From positions 1-64,000 of the forward strand of contig JAEOSH010000005.1 of the NCBI GenBank assembly GCA_016840465.1: a DNA stretch of 64,000 nt, read 5' to 3'. The translations under genes and the position numbers were made by a program. The notes under the pieces are model-generated. The model saw only the letters and a list, made by a program, of their open reading frames with translations. It ran no database searches and was not told where the DNA came from. Shown here one piece after another: positions 37,592-47,236 of this stretch (within the stretch, counting starts at the first letter, position 1; each line of letters opens with the position of its first letter). The DNA is from Candidatus Baldrarchaeum yapensis. GTDB taxonomy: Archaea > Asgardarchaeota > Baldrarchaeia > Baldrarchaeales > Baldrarchaeaceae.

Positions 37592-38527
37592 ATGAGCATT
37601 GAGGCGACTATTGTCTCCATATTAAGGTCAATAATTTACATATCGACACCAATACTGTTAGCGACACTTGGGGAGATATATGCGGAACGTTCCGGAGTAT
37701 TGAATCTAGGAATCGAGGGTATTATGAGTATGGGAGCGGTTTGCGCGTTCATAATTACCTTTACTACTGGAAATCCCCTCTTAGGGGTGCTCATATCGCT
37801 GATTGTGGGGGCTATTCTTGCATTTATTCATGCATTCGTATCAGCATCTTTGAATGCAAATCAGGTGGTGTCGGGACTTGCATTGGCAATGTTCGGTCTA
37901 GGGTTGAGTAGCACCATTGGGCAGAGATATGTCGGAGAGGTTTTAAGAAATTATTTAAAGCCCGTGCCAGTACCCGTGCTGTCCCAAATACCAATAATAG
38001 GTCCAGCATTTTTCGTTCAAGACATTATTGTCTACATGTCTTATGTGCTCGTTGTGGTTTTATGGTTTATTCTATTTAAAACCCGTTGGGGACTCTATAT
38101 CAGAGCGGTTGGTGAGAACCCCTATACGGCTGACGCCATGGGAGTGAACGTGATTTTTGTAAGGTACGTTTGCGTGATTCTAGGAGGAGCGCTTGCGGGA
38201 CTCGGTGGAGCATATATTACATTAGCATATATGCCGACGTGGATAGAGGGAATAACCATGGGGAAAGGATGGATTGCAATCGCACTTGTAATTCTTGCAA
38301 TGTGGGATCCGTTAAAGGGATTCCTAGCAACGTATTTCTTCTGTGGCGTGATGGTGGTTGCGATAAGGGTACAGGTTTTTGGCGCCAACCCCTACATAAT
38401 AAACTCGATACCCTATATAGCGACAATAATTGTAATGATACTAGGAGCCAGCGAGACTCTCAGAAGGCGCATTGGCGCGCCTGCTGCACTATGTAAACCA
38501 TTCATAAGGGAAGAAAGAGCCTTATAA
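37592..38527 (+). CDS. ABC importer permease 2 (BMP-type)
   Basis: A 311-residue permease, family COG1079, with eight or nine helices. Motifs: AERSGVLNLGIEGIMSMGAV, NANQVVSGLALAMFG and RAVGENPYTADAMGVNV. It forms a heterodimeric channel with permease 1. GAGGTGAGCGTC precedes the ATG. The operon ends here, convergent with the DUF362 gene. Confidence 0.92.
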   Translation: MSIEATIVSILRSIIYISTPILLATLGEIYAERSGVLNLGIEGIMSMGAVCAFIITFTTGNPLLGVLISLIVGAILAFIHAFVSASLNANQVVSGLALAMFGLGLSSTIGQRYVGEVLRNYLKPVPVPVLSQIPIIGPAFFVQDIIVYMSYVLVVVLWFILFKTRWGLYIRAVGENPYTADAMGVNVIFVRYVCVILGGALAGLGGAYITLAYMPTWIEGITMGKGWIAIALVILAMWDPLKGFLATYFFCGVMVVAIRVQVFGANPYIINSIPYIATIIVMILGASETLRRRIGAPAALCKPFIREERAL

Positions 38528-38550
38528 ACTATTGTACAGGGAGAAGGCAT

Positions 38551-39375
38551 TCAAAAGGATTGCACTGTTAGATTTATGATCTTATGAACGTTGCTTGACC
38601 CTAAACCTATTTCCTCAGCGATTCTTATGTATCTTATATCTGACAGTGTTTTATGTGCGAGAGAGGGTGATACCCCTTGTAGTAAATGGAATCCTAAGGA
38701 GTCAAGCGCCACAGGATCAGTACCTGCAATCATGTATCCAAGTTTTGCTTCGTTTCCGCCATGTCTTCTCTCTTGGGCTCGTATTAATGTTCTGATGCAA
38801 TCTACTATGAACAAATTTGTTTTTATAATGGCATTTATCTCTGCAATAGCGGAGTGTATGTCTTTTCGCCCAGTATGCGTGTCTATTCTATCTTGAGCGG
38901 AAAAGTAACCATATTGGTTCTTTAAAGCGGCGGTGAGTCCGACAACCATATGAACTTTCAGCACCGGCAATGAGATTACAAAGTCATGTTTTAGAGGGAC
39001 GATGGATAGCGTCAGTTCAGTGCCACGTGGTCCAGTGAATTTGCGCATCTCGTGCGCGTATAAGTTTAGCAGGCGTATTCCAAACTCCTTGCAAACATGG
39101 CTCAGTGGATGTTCGGATATTATCTTGTTACTGTCACCGGCGTCCACGGCTGGCCCATCACCGACCGTGAACTCCACTCCCAAGTCCTCTAGAAATGTTA
39201 AAACTGCCCTGAGGGTGTCAGGATGAGTAGTCGTCGGATAGGGTTCCCACGAAACGAGATTTACTTTTACGAAAACCCTGTTTGTCCTTTCGATTTCATC
39301 TTTGAAGTTTTCCAAGAATTTAAGTACAAATTCTTCTCTATTTTCGGTTTTTGCTGCATATACGATTCCCTTCAT
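38551..39375 (-). CDS. DUF362 domain protein
   Basis: A 274-residue DUF362 protein. Recognisable features: VFVKVNLVSWEPYPTTTHPDTLRAVL, GDGPAVDAGDS and HDFVISLPVLKVHMVVGLTAALKNQYG, plus the later GTDPVALDSLGFHLL. Many family members carry ferredoxin clusters; this one has none and few cysteines. Function is not established. ATG 39375 follows GGTGAT with 4 bases between. It is divergent from the small gene at 39467. Confidence 0.8.
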   Translation of the reverse strand: MKGIVYAAKTENREEFVLKFLENFKDEIERTNRVFVKVNLVSWEPYPTTTHPDTLRAVLTFLEDLGVEFTVGDGPAVDAGDSNKIISEHPLSHVCKEFGIRLLNLYAHEMRKFTGPRGTELTLSIVPLKHDFVISLPVLKVHMVVGLTAALKNQYGYFSAQDRIDTHTGRKDIHSAIAEINAIIKTNLFIVDCIRTLIRAQERRHGGNEAKLGYMIAGTDPVALDSLGFHLLQGVSPSLAHKTLSDIRYIRIAEEIGLGSSNVHKIINLTVQSF

Positions 39376-39466
39376 TAACATCACCAGTTTAGATGGTAAT
39401 GCATAAACCCCTAAGTATATACTTTTTTTGGGTTAACTTGTAGACCGAGGTCGAGTGGTGGGGTAT

Positions 39467-39754
39467 ATGAGTAGGGAGGTAATAGAGTGGTTATTTCGGA
39501 TAATCGGCGTGCCCGAGAAAAGCGATTTTGTCAAGGATTTTGTATTTAAGGAGTTGTCTAGAGTTTTTGGATTAAGAGGTTCTGAAAGTGATTGTACACC
39601 TCTGAGAATGATATTAGAGGATGCCCTAAAGGACGAAGAGCGAAGGAGGAAGATCGTGGAGTACGTAAGGGCACTCATACGTGAGGCGGAGGATCTGGAG
39701 TCCCTTTATCGAGAGAGTGAAAGAAAAACGGAAGAAATAGAAATATATGTTTGA
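39467..39754 (+). CDS. Hypothetical small helical protein, 95 residues
   Basis: A charged, mostly helical protein that starts MSREVIEWLFRIIG and ends in a K/E-rich tail. There are no cysteine clusters apart from one Cys and no membrane segments. GGTGGGG precedes the ATG by 3 bases; an in-frame GTG at 39455 is an alternative. No family is recognised. It is convergent with the flavoprotein gene with a 6-base gap. Confidence 0.6.
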   Translation: MSREVIEWLFRIIGVPEKSDFVKDFVFKELSRVFGLRGSESDCTPLRMILEDALKDEERRRKIVEYVRALIREAEDLESLYRESERKTEEIEIYV

Positions 39755-39760
39755 TTTCGA

Positions 39761-40315
39761 TCACGGGTGATAAGTTTCGTTGCTATTGGTTGTATACTCC
39801 GAATTTCCAACATAATATACTAATTTTACCGATCTTATATCGTAAGTTCTGGAGAACTGTGATTTATTGGCTCTTGCTGCTATAACCCTCCCTAAGAGCA
39901 TCACGTGGTCTCCTGTTTCGACTTCTTTTATGAGTTGGCACTCGAGGTGTGCAATGCATTCTTTAATTGAAGGAGCCTTTACCTTTAATGACGAGATGGG
40001 AGTTAGTCCTGCTTCTTTGAACTTATCGATTTCTCTACCCGAGACAGATCCGCATAAGTCTACCTTTTGCAACAGGTCGATTGTTGGAACGTTTACCACA
40101 AACTCTCCGCTTTCTTTTATCAGCTGATATGTATACCTCTCTGGAGCTATGAAAATCGCAACGCAGGGCGGATTCCAGCTTGCAATGGAGATCCACGATA
40201 CGGTCATCACGTTAATGTTTCCTTCTTTTCCGCGCGCTGTGACGAGCACTGTTAAGCGTGGATGAAGGAGTTTCCAAATATCATTCACGTGTACTTCAGC
40301 TTTTTCATCGTTCAT
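39761..40315 (-). CDS. Flavin reductase-like FMN-binding protein
   Basis: A 184-residue flavin_reduct/flavoredoxin-family protein. Conserved segments: HPRLTVLVTARGKEGNINVMTVSWIS, PPCVAIFIAPERYTYQLI and GEFVVNVP. It binds FMN and probably serves in electron transfer or oxygen response. The gene stands alone between the small helical protein and the glycine decarboxylase genes. Confidence 0.85.
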   Translation of the reverse strand: MNDEKAEVHVNDIWKLLHPRLTVLVTARGKEGNINVMTVSWISIASWNPPCVAIFIAPERYTYQLIKESGEFVVNVPTIDLLQKVDLCGSVSGREIDKFKEAGLTPISSLKVKAPSIKECIAHLECQLIKEVETGDHVMLLGRVIAARANKSQFSRTYDIRSVKLVYYVGNSEYTTNSNETYHP

Positions 40316-40373
40316 AGTTTTGCTTCCTCCAATCTGTCCATCGTGTTGTCCGGTTTCACCGATACAGATAAAA

Positions 40374-41945
40374 TCATTTTAGAACTTTAAGCATGCCTTT
40401 ACTCCTTAGTATGTGAACCCTCCATGTTGGTGCCACATATCTCGGGTGACTTGCCTTAACTGTGTCAATCCTTCTCTTAGAGGTGTTTATCGGCCACTTC
40501 TTTGGCTCATCTGGGTTCTTATACGCTATCTCCGCAATTTCCCTCATTCTTGCAGCGTACTTTTCAATATTTTCCTTTGTTTCGGTATCAGTAAACTCTA
40601 TTTGTAATGCTTCACGAACTATTAGCGGAAAGTATATCGTTGGGGCGTAAAAGCCCGCATCCAGCAGACCCTTTGCAATATCCTCTGCGGTTACGTCTGT
40701 ATCCTTAGCCATGGGCTCGGCGCTGATTGCCACCTCATGCTTGTAGTATCGATTAGGGCCGTAAGGCAAAGAGTAGCCCTTAACGCCCCTTATCAGTTTA
40801 AGGAAGTAGTTCGTGTTCAAAACGCTCAACTCGGTTACCTCTTTTAGGCCTTGAGGACCAAGAGCGAGTATATACGTGAATCCCCACAGTAATGGAGCCA
40901 CGTTTCCGAAAAAGGATCTGAGCATGCCTATGGAGTAAGAACCTGGGCGTTTCAAGTAATATCTTTTATTTTTGTCGTCGTATTCCACAATAAATCCCGG
41001 AAGAAGGTCTGAGAGTTTAATGCCCTTTTCGGGGTCAACTTCCCTATCCTTAACACAGATAGGCCCCGCACCAGGACCTCCGCCGCCATGAGGCGCGCTG
41101 AAGGTCTTATGAATGTTAATATGTGCGATGTCAAACCCCATATCTCCGGGCCTTGCATACCCCATGATCCCGTTCAGGTTTGCGCCATCATAATACAGTA
41201 ATCCGTCGACCTCATGTACTATTTCGGCTATTTCAAGTATATGCTCCTCGAAGAGACCGAGCGTGCTGGGATTTGTTAGCATCAAGCCAGCTGTTTTTTC
41301 CGATACAGCCGCCTTTAGCGCTTCGATGTCAATATTTCCGTCAGGAGTTGACTTTATAGTCACTACTTTAAATCCTCCCATAACTGCGCTTGCGGGGTTT
41401 GTTCCATGCGCAGAATCGGGAATTACTATTTCCTTTTTCTTATCAAGCTGATCCCTCAGTTCATGGTACTTTCTTATTATTAGAACTCCTGCCAATTCCC
41501 CATGTGCACCCGCCGCCGGATGAAGCGTACAAGCATCCATACCTACAATGTTTGCCAACCATTTTTGCAATAGATAAAGGGCTTCGAGCAGTCCTTGGAC
41601 GGTCCTTTCATCCTGTAGCGGATGTAAATTGGATATTCTGCTATCATTTGCAATTTCAAATGCTATCTTTGGGTTATACTTCATAGTGCACGATCCCAGT
41701 GGTATTGGTCCGTTATCAACTCCATATGCCATTTGGGAGAGGTTTATGAAGTGCCTTACGACCTCTACCTCTGAGACTTCCGGTAAGGCCGGATCCTCGG
41801 ATCTCCTTATTTTATCAGGAATCCTTATTTCTCCAACTTCTCTCTTGATTTCCTCCTCAACATCGGGTACGAGGAACCCTATCCTCCCAGGGGCCCCTAA
41901 TTCATATATTATCGGTTCATCCCATTTCGCTTGCCGAAAAGTCAC
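40374..41945 (-). CDS. gcvPB: Glycine dehydrogenase (decarboxylating) subunit 2
   Basis: A 523-residue PLP-dependent subunit of glycine decarboxylase. The PLP lysine is about K280 in INIHKTFSAPHGGGGPGAG. LHPAAGAHGELAG and IPDSAHGTNPASA are further family motifs. The start is GTG 41945, preceded by AGGAGGG at 8 bases. It follows gcvPA by 16 bases. With GcvPA it releases CO2 from glycine and passes aminomethyl to GcvH. Confidence 0.96.
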   Translation of the reverse strand: MTFRQAKWDEPIIYELGAPGRIGFLVPDVEEEIKREVGEIRIPDKIRRSEDPALPEVSEVEVVRHFINLSQMAYGVDNGPIPLGSCTMKYNPKIAFEIANDSRISNLHPLQDERTVQGLLEALYLLQKWLANIVGMDACTLHPAAGAHGELAGVLIIRKYHELRDQLDKKKEIVIPDSAHGTNPASAVMGGFKVVTIKSTPDGNIDIEALKAAVSEKTAGLMLTNPSTLGLFEEHILEIAEIVHEVDGLLYYDGANLNGIMGYARPGDMGFDIAHINIHKTFSAPHGGGGPGAGPICVKDREVDPEKGIKLSDLLPGFIVEYDDKNKRYYLKRPGSYSIGMLRSFFGNVAPLLWGFTYILALGPQGLKEVTELSVLNTNYFLKLIRGVKGYSLPYGPNRYYKHEVAISAEPMAKDTDVTAEDIAKGLLDAGFYAPTIYFPLIVREALQIEFTDTETKENIEKYAARMREIAEIAYKNPDEPKKWPINTSKRRIDTVKASHPRYVAPTWRVHILRSKGMLKVLK

Positions 41946-41961
41946 GTATATGCCCTCCTTT

Positions 41962-43389
41962 TCATTTTGATTTCAAAATTTCATTAATGGAGGAAACCAG
42001 AAGGTCTATGTCCTCCTTACTATGTAATTCCGTTACACAAAATAGTGCCACTTCTCCGAGTTCCGGGAACCATTCTTTAATGTATAATCCGCCATGTATA
42101 TTTCTTTCCAGCAGTTTTTCGTGTACTTCCGGGTACTTAACACCTGCACTGCTGAAATCCACGGTAAATTCTTTGAAGATTTCACTTTTGAATACCGGAG
42201 CCTTAATGCCCTCGATTTCATTTAGCTTCTTGGCAGCATAATGCGATCGATACATTATCAGTCGTCCTAGTTTTTTGAAGCCATGCTTACCCAAGAGTGC
42301 CATGTACACTGCAGCACCCAGAGCACAAAGCATCTCATTTGTGCAGATGTTTGATGTTGCTTTTTCCCTCCTTATATGTTGTTCTCTTGTTTGAAGAATC
42401 ATTGCAAATCCTCTCTCTTTTCCATCTACTGTTGTTGTGAGTCCTATTATTCTGCCTGGCATTTGTCTAACGAGCCTGAGATCCCATCTAGTGGCGAAAA
42501 TTCCCAGATATGGTCCTCCAAAGTTTAGACCTAAGCCCAAGGGTTGACCCTCTCCCACTGCTATGTCGGCGCCCAACTTTCCTGGTGCTTCGAGTACCCC
42601 TAAACTTATCGGATCGACCCCCATTATGAATAAAGCGTCGTATTCGTGGGAAATTTCCCCAATTGCCTTCGCATTTTCCTCAATGAAACCGAGGAACGAG
42701 GGATTCTCTATATATACTGCCGCGACATCCCTTTTTGAGAGCTTTTCTTGGAGATCTTCAAGATCCATGAGGCCTGTTTCCTTATCATATTTTACTTCCT
42801 CGACCTTGATATCTTTTGGCAAAGTGTACGTTTTTACCACAGATTTATGAAAGGGGTTCATTGTTGATGGTACTAGTATCTTATTTTTCCCCTTCTGGAC
42901 TCTAACCGACATAAGGAATGCTTCGGCGACAGCAGAGGCCCAATCGTACATAGAGGAATTTACTACTTCCATCTCTAATAGATCTGCAATCATGCTCTGA
43001 TATTCGAAGAGCGCTTGCATCAACCCCTGCGACATTTCGGGTTGATATGGAGTGTATGCCGTATAGAACTCTGCGCGCGACATTATGTATTTTACTACCG
43101 TGGGAACATAATGGGGCCATGCTCCGCCTCCCAAGAACGGTGGTGGACTTGTAAATACCTTATTTTTGCTCAGTAATTTCTCTACGTATCGCCTAACTTC
43201 AATTTCGGAAAGAGGTCTCTTAAGTCCTATCTCAAGGGAATTCCAGTCGCCTCTGAACCTCGCACTTTCAGGAATGTCTGAGAAGAGTTCCTCGATGTTC
43301 TTGATACCGATCGCCTTTAAGATCTCCCTCTTTATCTCTTTCGGAGAATTAGGTAACCAAGGGTGTGTGACCAAAAATATCGACCCCAC
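41962..43389 (-). CDS. gcvPA: Glycine dehydrogenase (decarboxylating) subunit 1
   Basis: A 475-residue partner of GcvPB. Family motifs: the N-terminal HPWLPNSPKEIKREILKAIG, GGGAWPHYVPTVVKYI, YTPYQPEMSQGLMQALFEYQ and GGPYLGIFATR. The GTG start at 43389 sits at the predicted transcription start of a TATA box (43412-43419 on minus), so the message is probably leaderless. TTG 43374 is an alternative start. Divergent from gcvT. Confidence 0.95.
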   Translation of the reverse strand: MGSIFLVTHPWLPNSPKEIKREILKAIGIKNIEELFSDIPESARFRGDWNSLEIGLKRPLSEIEVRRYVEKLLSKNKVFTSPPPFLGGGAWPHYVPTVVKYIMSRAEFYTAYTPYQPEMSQGLMQALFEYQSMIADLLEMEVVNSSMYDWASAVAEAFLMSVRVQKGKNKILVPSTMNPFHKSVVKTYTLPKDIKVEEVKYDKETGLMDLEDLQEKLSKRDVAAVYIENPSFLGFIEENAKAIGEISHEYDALFIMGVDPISLGVLEAPGKLGADIAVGEGQPLGLGLNFGGPYLGIFATRWDLRLVRQMPGRIIGLTTTVDGKERGFAMILQTREQHIRREKATSNICTNEMLCALGAAVYMALLGKHGFKKLGRLIMYRSHYAAKKLNEIEGIKAPVFKSEIFKEFTVDFSSAGVKYPEVHEKLLERNIHGGLYIKEWFPELGEVALFCVTELHSKEDIDLLVSSINEILKSK

Positions 43390-43411
43390 TTGATATTTTC
43401 TGCATTTTCTT

Positions 43412-43419
43412 TATTTAAA
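43412..43419 (-). promoter_or_regulatory. TATA box of gcvPA-gcvPB
   Basis: Minus TTTAAATA lies about 25 bases before the GTG at 43389, so transcription should begin at or next to the start codon. Confidence 0.5.
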
Positions 43420-43536
43420 GAGTTCATTTCGGCGATTCGGGCAATATATGTTTTTATTCCGGACAAAATGATAAGATGTTTCGCCTATCTATTAATTGAG
43501 CACCATGAATGTACGAAATTTGGAGGTCGATGTTCG

Positions 43537-44688
43537 ATGTTCGCGAAAAGTACGAAAGGTGTGAATAGAATCCCGCTATGGGAGTTCCATGTCAGAGAGT
43601 TAGGTGCGGATATGGGAGAGTTTGCCGGATGGGAAGTTCCAATGATGTATACAGGTGCGTTGCAAGAACATATGATTGTAAGAACTGACGCGGGAGTATT
43701 CGATGTTTCTCATATGGGGAGAATCAGAGTATCGGGGCCCGATGCCGAACCCTTTCTCCAACGTATTTTCACGAAAAATATTGCGAAAACAAAAGAATAT
43801 CATTTGAGCGGCCCCACCTTGGTACTTAATGCATATGCTCGCGTTAAGGACGACGAGATGCCGTATAAAGTTTCTGATGAAGAGTGGCTGGTAGTCGTTA
43901 ATGCTCTCTACAGGGACAAGATGCTGAAGTACTATGAAAATGTAATAAAGACGCATAATTTCGATGTGAGAGTGGAAGATCTCACGTCTAAGTATGCAAT
44001 GATCGCAATTCAGGGACCTAGATCCGCGGAAATTTTAGAGAAAATATGTGGTGATTGGATTCATGATCTTCGTGCATTACAGTTTAGAATTGGCGAATCG
44101 GTTAGTGAACATGATGCATTTTTGATCAGCAGGAGTGGTTGGACAGGAGAGGATGGCTTTGAGATATGGGCAGAGCCTAAAAACATGGTAGACATTTATC
44201 GAGCGTTATTAAAGGCGGGGGTTAAGCCTGTGGGGATCATATGCAGGGACATGCTTAGGATAGAGATGGGATACGTACTAGGCGAACACGAATACGGAGA
44301 AGATCCGTTAAGATTCCCACCGGCGAATTCCTTGAGATACGGACTTGGTGCAATTGACTGGAACAAGCGTGGATTCGTGGGAGAAGAGGCATTAAGAGCG
44401 TATAGACGCGAGGGAGTTAGATGGGTTAGAGTGGGCATTAAAATGAGGAGAAAACATGCGAGAGCAGTTATAAGGCAAGGATACAAACTCTACGTTGAGG
44501 ATCAGGTCATCGGATGGATGACGAGCGGCACATATTCGCCTTATCTGAAAACTGCTATTGGTCAAGCGTATGTCGATGTGAGATATGCCATTTTTGGCGA
44601 TATCGTCGAGGTTGAAATACGCGGAAAGAGATATGAAGGTAAAATAGTAGAATTTCCACTTGTACGCGGGAGGCCCGTGGTTAGGTGA
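43537..44688 (+). CDS. gcvT: Glycine cleavage system aminomethyltransferase (T protein)
   Basis: A 383-residue T protein. Family motifs: LGADMGEFAGWEVPMMY, DAGVFDVSHMGRI, the pterin-binding ISRSGWTGEDGFEIWAEP, and GIICRDMLRIEMGYVLGEHE. It transfers the methylene group to a tetrahydropterin and releases ammonia. ATG 43537 follows GGAGGT at 10 bases. It is followed by gcvH. In archaea without folate the acceptor may be H4MPT; the sequence cannot decide. Confidence 0.95.
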   Translation: MFAKSTKGVNRIPLWEFHVRELGADMGEFAGWEVPMMYTGALQEHMIVRTDAGVFDVSHMGRIRVSGPDAEPFLQRIFTKNIAKTKEYHLSGPTLVLNAYARVKDDEMPYKVSDEEWLVVVNALYRDKMLKYYENVIKTHNFDVRVEDLTSKYAMIAIQGPRSAEILEKICGDWIHDLRALQFRIGESVSEHDAFLISRSGWTGEDGFEIWAEPKNMVDIYRALLKAGVKPVGIICRDMLRIEMGYVLGEHEYGEDPLRFPPANSLRYGLGAIDWNKRGFVGEEALRAYRREGVRWVRVGIKMRRKHARAVIRQGYKLYVEDQVIGWMTSGTYSPYLKTAIGQAYVDVRYAIFGDIVEVEIRGKRYEGKIVEFPLVRGRPVVR

Positions 44689-44724
44689 CCCTACTTCTAA
44701 TACAAACTTCCGTGGTGTTCTCAA

Positions 44725-45150
44725 ATGAGCGAGGTGGAGTTCGAAGTAGAGGGAAAGAAGTATGTTGTGAGGACTGATTTGAGGTACACAGAGACTGAGG
44801 AATGGGCAAAGAAGGAGGAGGATAATAGAGTTAGGGAAGGAATAACAGATTATGCGCAAAAGGAGTTAAGAGATATTGTGGGCATAGAACTGCCGGAAGT
44901 GGGCACTGAAGTGAAGAAGGGAGATTCTATAGGGTCGATAGAGTCAGTAAAGGCGGTATCCGATCTCTATGCGGCCGTTTCTGGAAGGATTGTCGAGGTT
45001 AATGAAAGGCTACTGGAGGAGCCCGAGCTTTTAAACAAGGATCCTTATGGTGATGGATGGATCGTTATCATCGAAATGTCTGATCCCAACGAGTACGAGC
45101 AACTTCTAACACCGGAGGCATATATCGAAAAGCATAAGGAGTCAAAGTAA
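44725..45150 (+). CDS. gcvH: Glycine cleavage system H protein
   Basis: A 141-residue lipoyl carrier. The lipoylated lysine is about K76 in SIGSIESVKAVSDLYA. TETEEWAKKEEDNRVREGIT and NKDPYGDGWIVI are family hallmarks. It shuttles the aminomethyl group between GcvPAB and GcvT. It is 36 bases after gcvT and ends the operon. No dihydrolipoamide dehydrogenase is adjacent. Confidence 0.96.
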   Translation: MSEVEFEVEGKKYVVRTDLRYTETEEWAKKEEDNRVREGITDYAQKELRDIVGIELPEVGTEVKKGDSIGSIESVKAVSDLYAAVSGRIVEVNERLLEEPELLNKDPYGDGWIVIIEMSDPNEYEQLLTPEAYIEKHKESK

Positions 45151-45174
45151 CCGCCCTGCTAATTTTATTTTTAT

Positions 45175-46290
45175 TTAAACGACCTTCATGATTAAATCTT
45201 CATGATAGTCCACAATGACTTTAGTGTAGCCTCTGAGCATTTCATCTACTTGGGGATCCCCGGTGTCGACTCTTAAGACATCAAGATTTTTTATCTTTGA
45301 TTTCGTCGCAACGACCACTATGTTTTCTTTTCCGACCTTTTTTATCACATCAGGGGAAATTTGCTGATTACCCCTGCCGAAAATAAATCCCTGTCCTCCA
45401 ATGGGTGTGACTATTATTTTTACTTTTTGGAATTTCTCCAATAGACGGAGTATTCCCTTTTCATCTAGGTCCTCTCCAACAACCTTTCCGTTAAAAATTG
45501 CATCGACCCCCAGTAATGTTTTTTTGATTCCTAACTCGTCTGCAATCGCCTTAATAGTCGTTCCAGCACCTAGAATGTATAAGGTGTCTGGCTCCATTTC
45601 TTCAACTATCCTCTTCGCAATGGCCTTCTTGTTCTCCTCTTCTTCATAAGATTCCGCACTTGGTTCCTTACTTGCCTGCATAAGTCCGGCAAGTACTGGT
45701 ATTCTGAGGTAACCATAAAGCCTCACTTTGAGCTCGTTCCTACGATAAGCATCCTCGTCTATATCGAGAACCTCAGCAAATGTTTCGTTAGTTCTTCCCT
45801 CTGCAAATGCCTTCACGACTCTAGCAGCCGCTCTTGGAGATACCGCAAAAACTGCGCTATACATTTTAACTCCCGAGGGTACCCCCAGCGCCAATTGCTT
45901 TTGGTTTACAGCATCCACAATATCTCGTGCGGTGCCATCGCCTCCGACAAAGACCAAAAGATCCACGCCCAATTTCATCATTTCTCTTGAAATTCTCTTT
46001 GTGTCATCGGCTGTTGTCATTTTTGACTCTAAAGAACCGACAATTTCCACGAGATCTTCCTTATGATGCGTTTTCATAACGATATCTTCACCCATGGGTC
46101 CTGGCGCTGCATATAAATTTACACGCAGGTTTAACGAGTTTAGGAATTCCAGTGCTCTTGCTGGGGCCACGGGCTTTGCTCCCTTTTTGATAGCAATGCG
46201 ATACATGTCGCCATCAGTTCCTTTTAACCCGACTCTTCCTCCCATTCCGGCGATAGGATTTATTAGAAATCCGAGGTTTATTTTTCTCAT
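45175..46290 (-). CDS. ATP-NAD kinase family protein (COG3199-like)
   Basis: A 371-residue protein with the kinase glycine motif VFVGGDGTARDI preceded by LGFLINPIAGMGGRVGLKGTDG, and a late PIGGQGFIFGRGNQQISPDVI. This is the COG3199/AcoX branch of NAD/diacylglycerol kinases. It likely phosphorylates NAD or a related small molecule. It stands alone on the minus strand between gcvH and the phosphoesterase. Confidence 0.85.
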   Translation of the reverse strand: MRKINLGFLINPIAGMGGRVGLKGTDGDMYRIAIKKGAKPVAPARALEFLNSLNLRVNLYAAPGPMGEDIVMKTHHKEDLVEIVGSLESKMTTADDTKRISREMMKLGVDLLVFVGGDGTARDIVDAVNQKQLALGVPSGVKMYSAVFAVSPRAAARVVKAFAEGRTNETFAEVLDIDEDAYRRNELKVRLYGYLRIPVLAGLMQASKEPSAESYEEEENKKAIAKRIVEEMEPDTLYILGAGTTIKAIADELGIKKTLLGVDAIFNGKVVGEDLDEKGILRLLEKFQKVKIIVTPIGGQGFIFGRGNQQISPDVIKKVGKENIVVVATKSKIKNLDVLRVDTGDPQVDEMLRGYTKVIVDYHEDLIMKVV

Positions 46291-46453
46291 TTTTTACACC
46301 ATTGGTTCCGAACTTTTGAGGTTATCAGTGATTTTGGCATGAGCGAAGGCACTTCACTCCATGTATCGGGTTACATTTGTTTGCGTGAGTGTAAAAAGTA
46401 ATCTTAAATTGACATTGGGTACGTGCATAATGTGCTGGTGGGAGGTGATAGCT

Positions 46454-47134
46454 ATGAAAATCATAGCGCTAACGGACATTCATGGTCATATTGATCCTAT
46501 CAAGAGAATCTTAAAAGAAATTAAGAAGCATATGCCCGATTTGGTGCTTATTTGTGGCGATTTGACACATTTTGGCCCGCTGAACGTTGCTCGAAAAGTC
46601 TTAAGCATGTTTACGAAAGAGGGCTGGAGAACATTATTTGTTCCTGGAAACTGCGATCCTAGAGAGTTGCTATTGCTAAAAGAGGTCGAGGGAGCGATAA
46701 ATATTCATGGCACTTTCTATGATATTGAAGAGTTCTCAGTGATAGGTTTTGGGGGAGGAACTTTCTTTCGTGGAATGACGCCTATAGAGTTCGGCGAGGA
46801 TGAGTTCGAATCCGGACTTAAGCCGAATTTCGACAACGCAAAAGAGAGAAATCGCGAAATCATACTATGCACGCATGCTCCGCCACGTAACACGAGAATA
46901 GACTACACCCTCTCGGGCACGCATGCTGGTAGTGATATCATAAGAAGGCTTGTTCTCGAATATGAGCCTCTAATAGCTTTCCACGGACATATACACGAGG
47001 CGCGGGGGGTTGATGTTATCGGCAAGACTCCATGCATAAATATGGGTCCGGCGTACAGGGGCTACTTTGCAGTGGCTGACGTGAAGAGAGGGGCCGTCGA
47101 TTATGAGCTTATAGAACTCGGAAAAACGGGTTGA
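46454..47134 (+). CDS. Metallophosphoesterase (calcineurin-like)
   Basis: A 226-residue two-metal phosphoesterase: LTDIHGH (D-x-H), ICGDLTHFG (GD), PGNCDP (GNxD), CTHAPP and FHGHIHEARG (GHxH). All ligand motifs are present. It is close to the YfcE/Mj0936-type archaeal phosphodiesterases. ATG 46454 follows GGAGGTGAT; longer in-frame starts lack a site. Confidence 0.92.
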   Translation: MKIIALTDIHGHIDPIKRILKEIKKHMPDLVLICGDLTHFGPLNVARKVLSMFTKEGWRTLFVPGNCDPRELLLLKEVEGAINIHGTFYDIEEFSVIGFGGGTFFRGMTPIEFGEDEFESGLKPNFDNAKERNREIILCTHAPPRNTRIDYTLSGTHAGSDIIRRLVLEYEPLIAFHGHIHEARGVDVIGKTPCINMGPAYRGYFAVADVKRGAVDYELIELGKTG

Positions 47135-47180
47135 GTCTCCTATGCCTTATTGATTCCTTCACTAATTATCGAACCGATAA

Positions 47181-47188
47181 TTTTAAAA
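47181..47188 (+). promoter_or_regulatory. TATA box of the ECF S-component gene
   Basis: TTTTAAAA predicts transcription near 47211, about 26 bases before the ATG at 47237. No riboswitch fold is apparent in this short leader. Confidence 0.45.
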
Positions 47189-47236
47189 TGGTAGTGCTTG
47201 ATGGCTTGATAACCTTTTAGAGGGTAGGGATGATTT

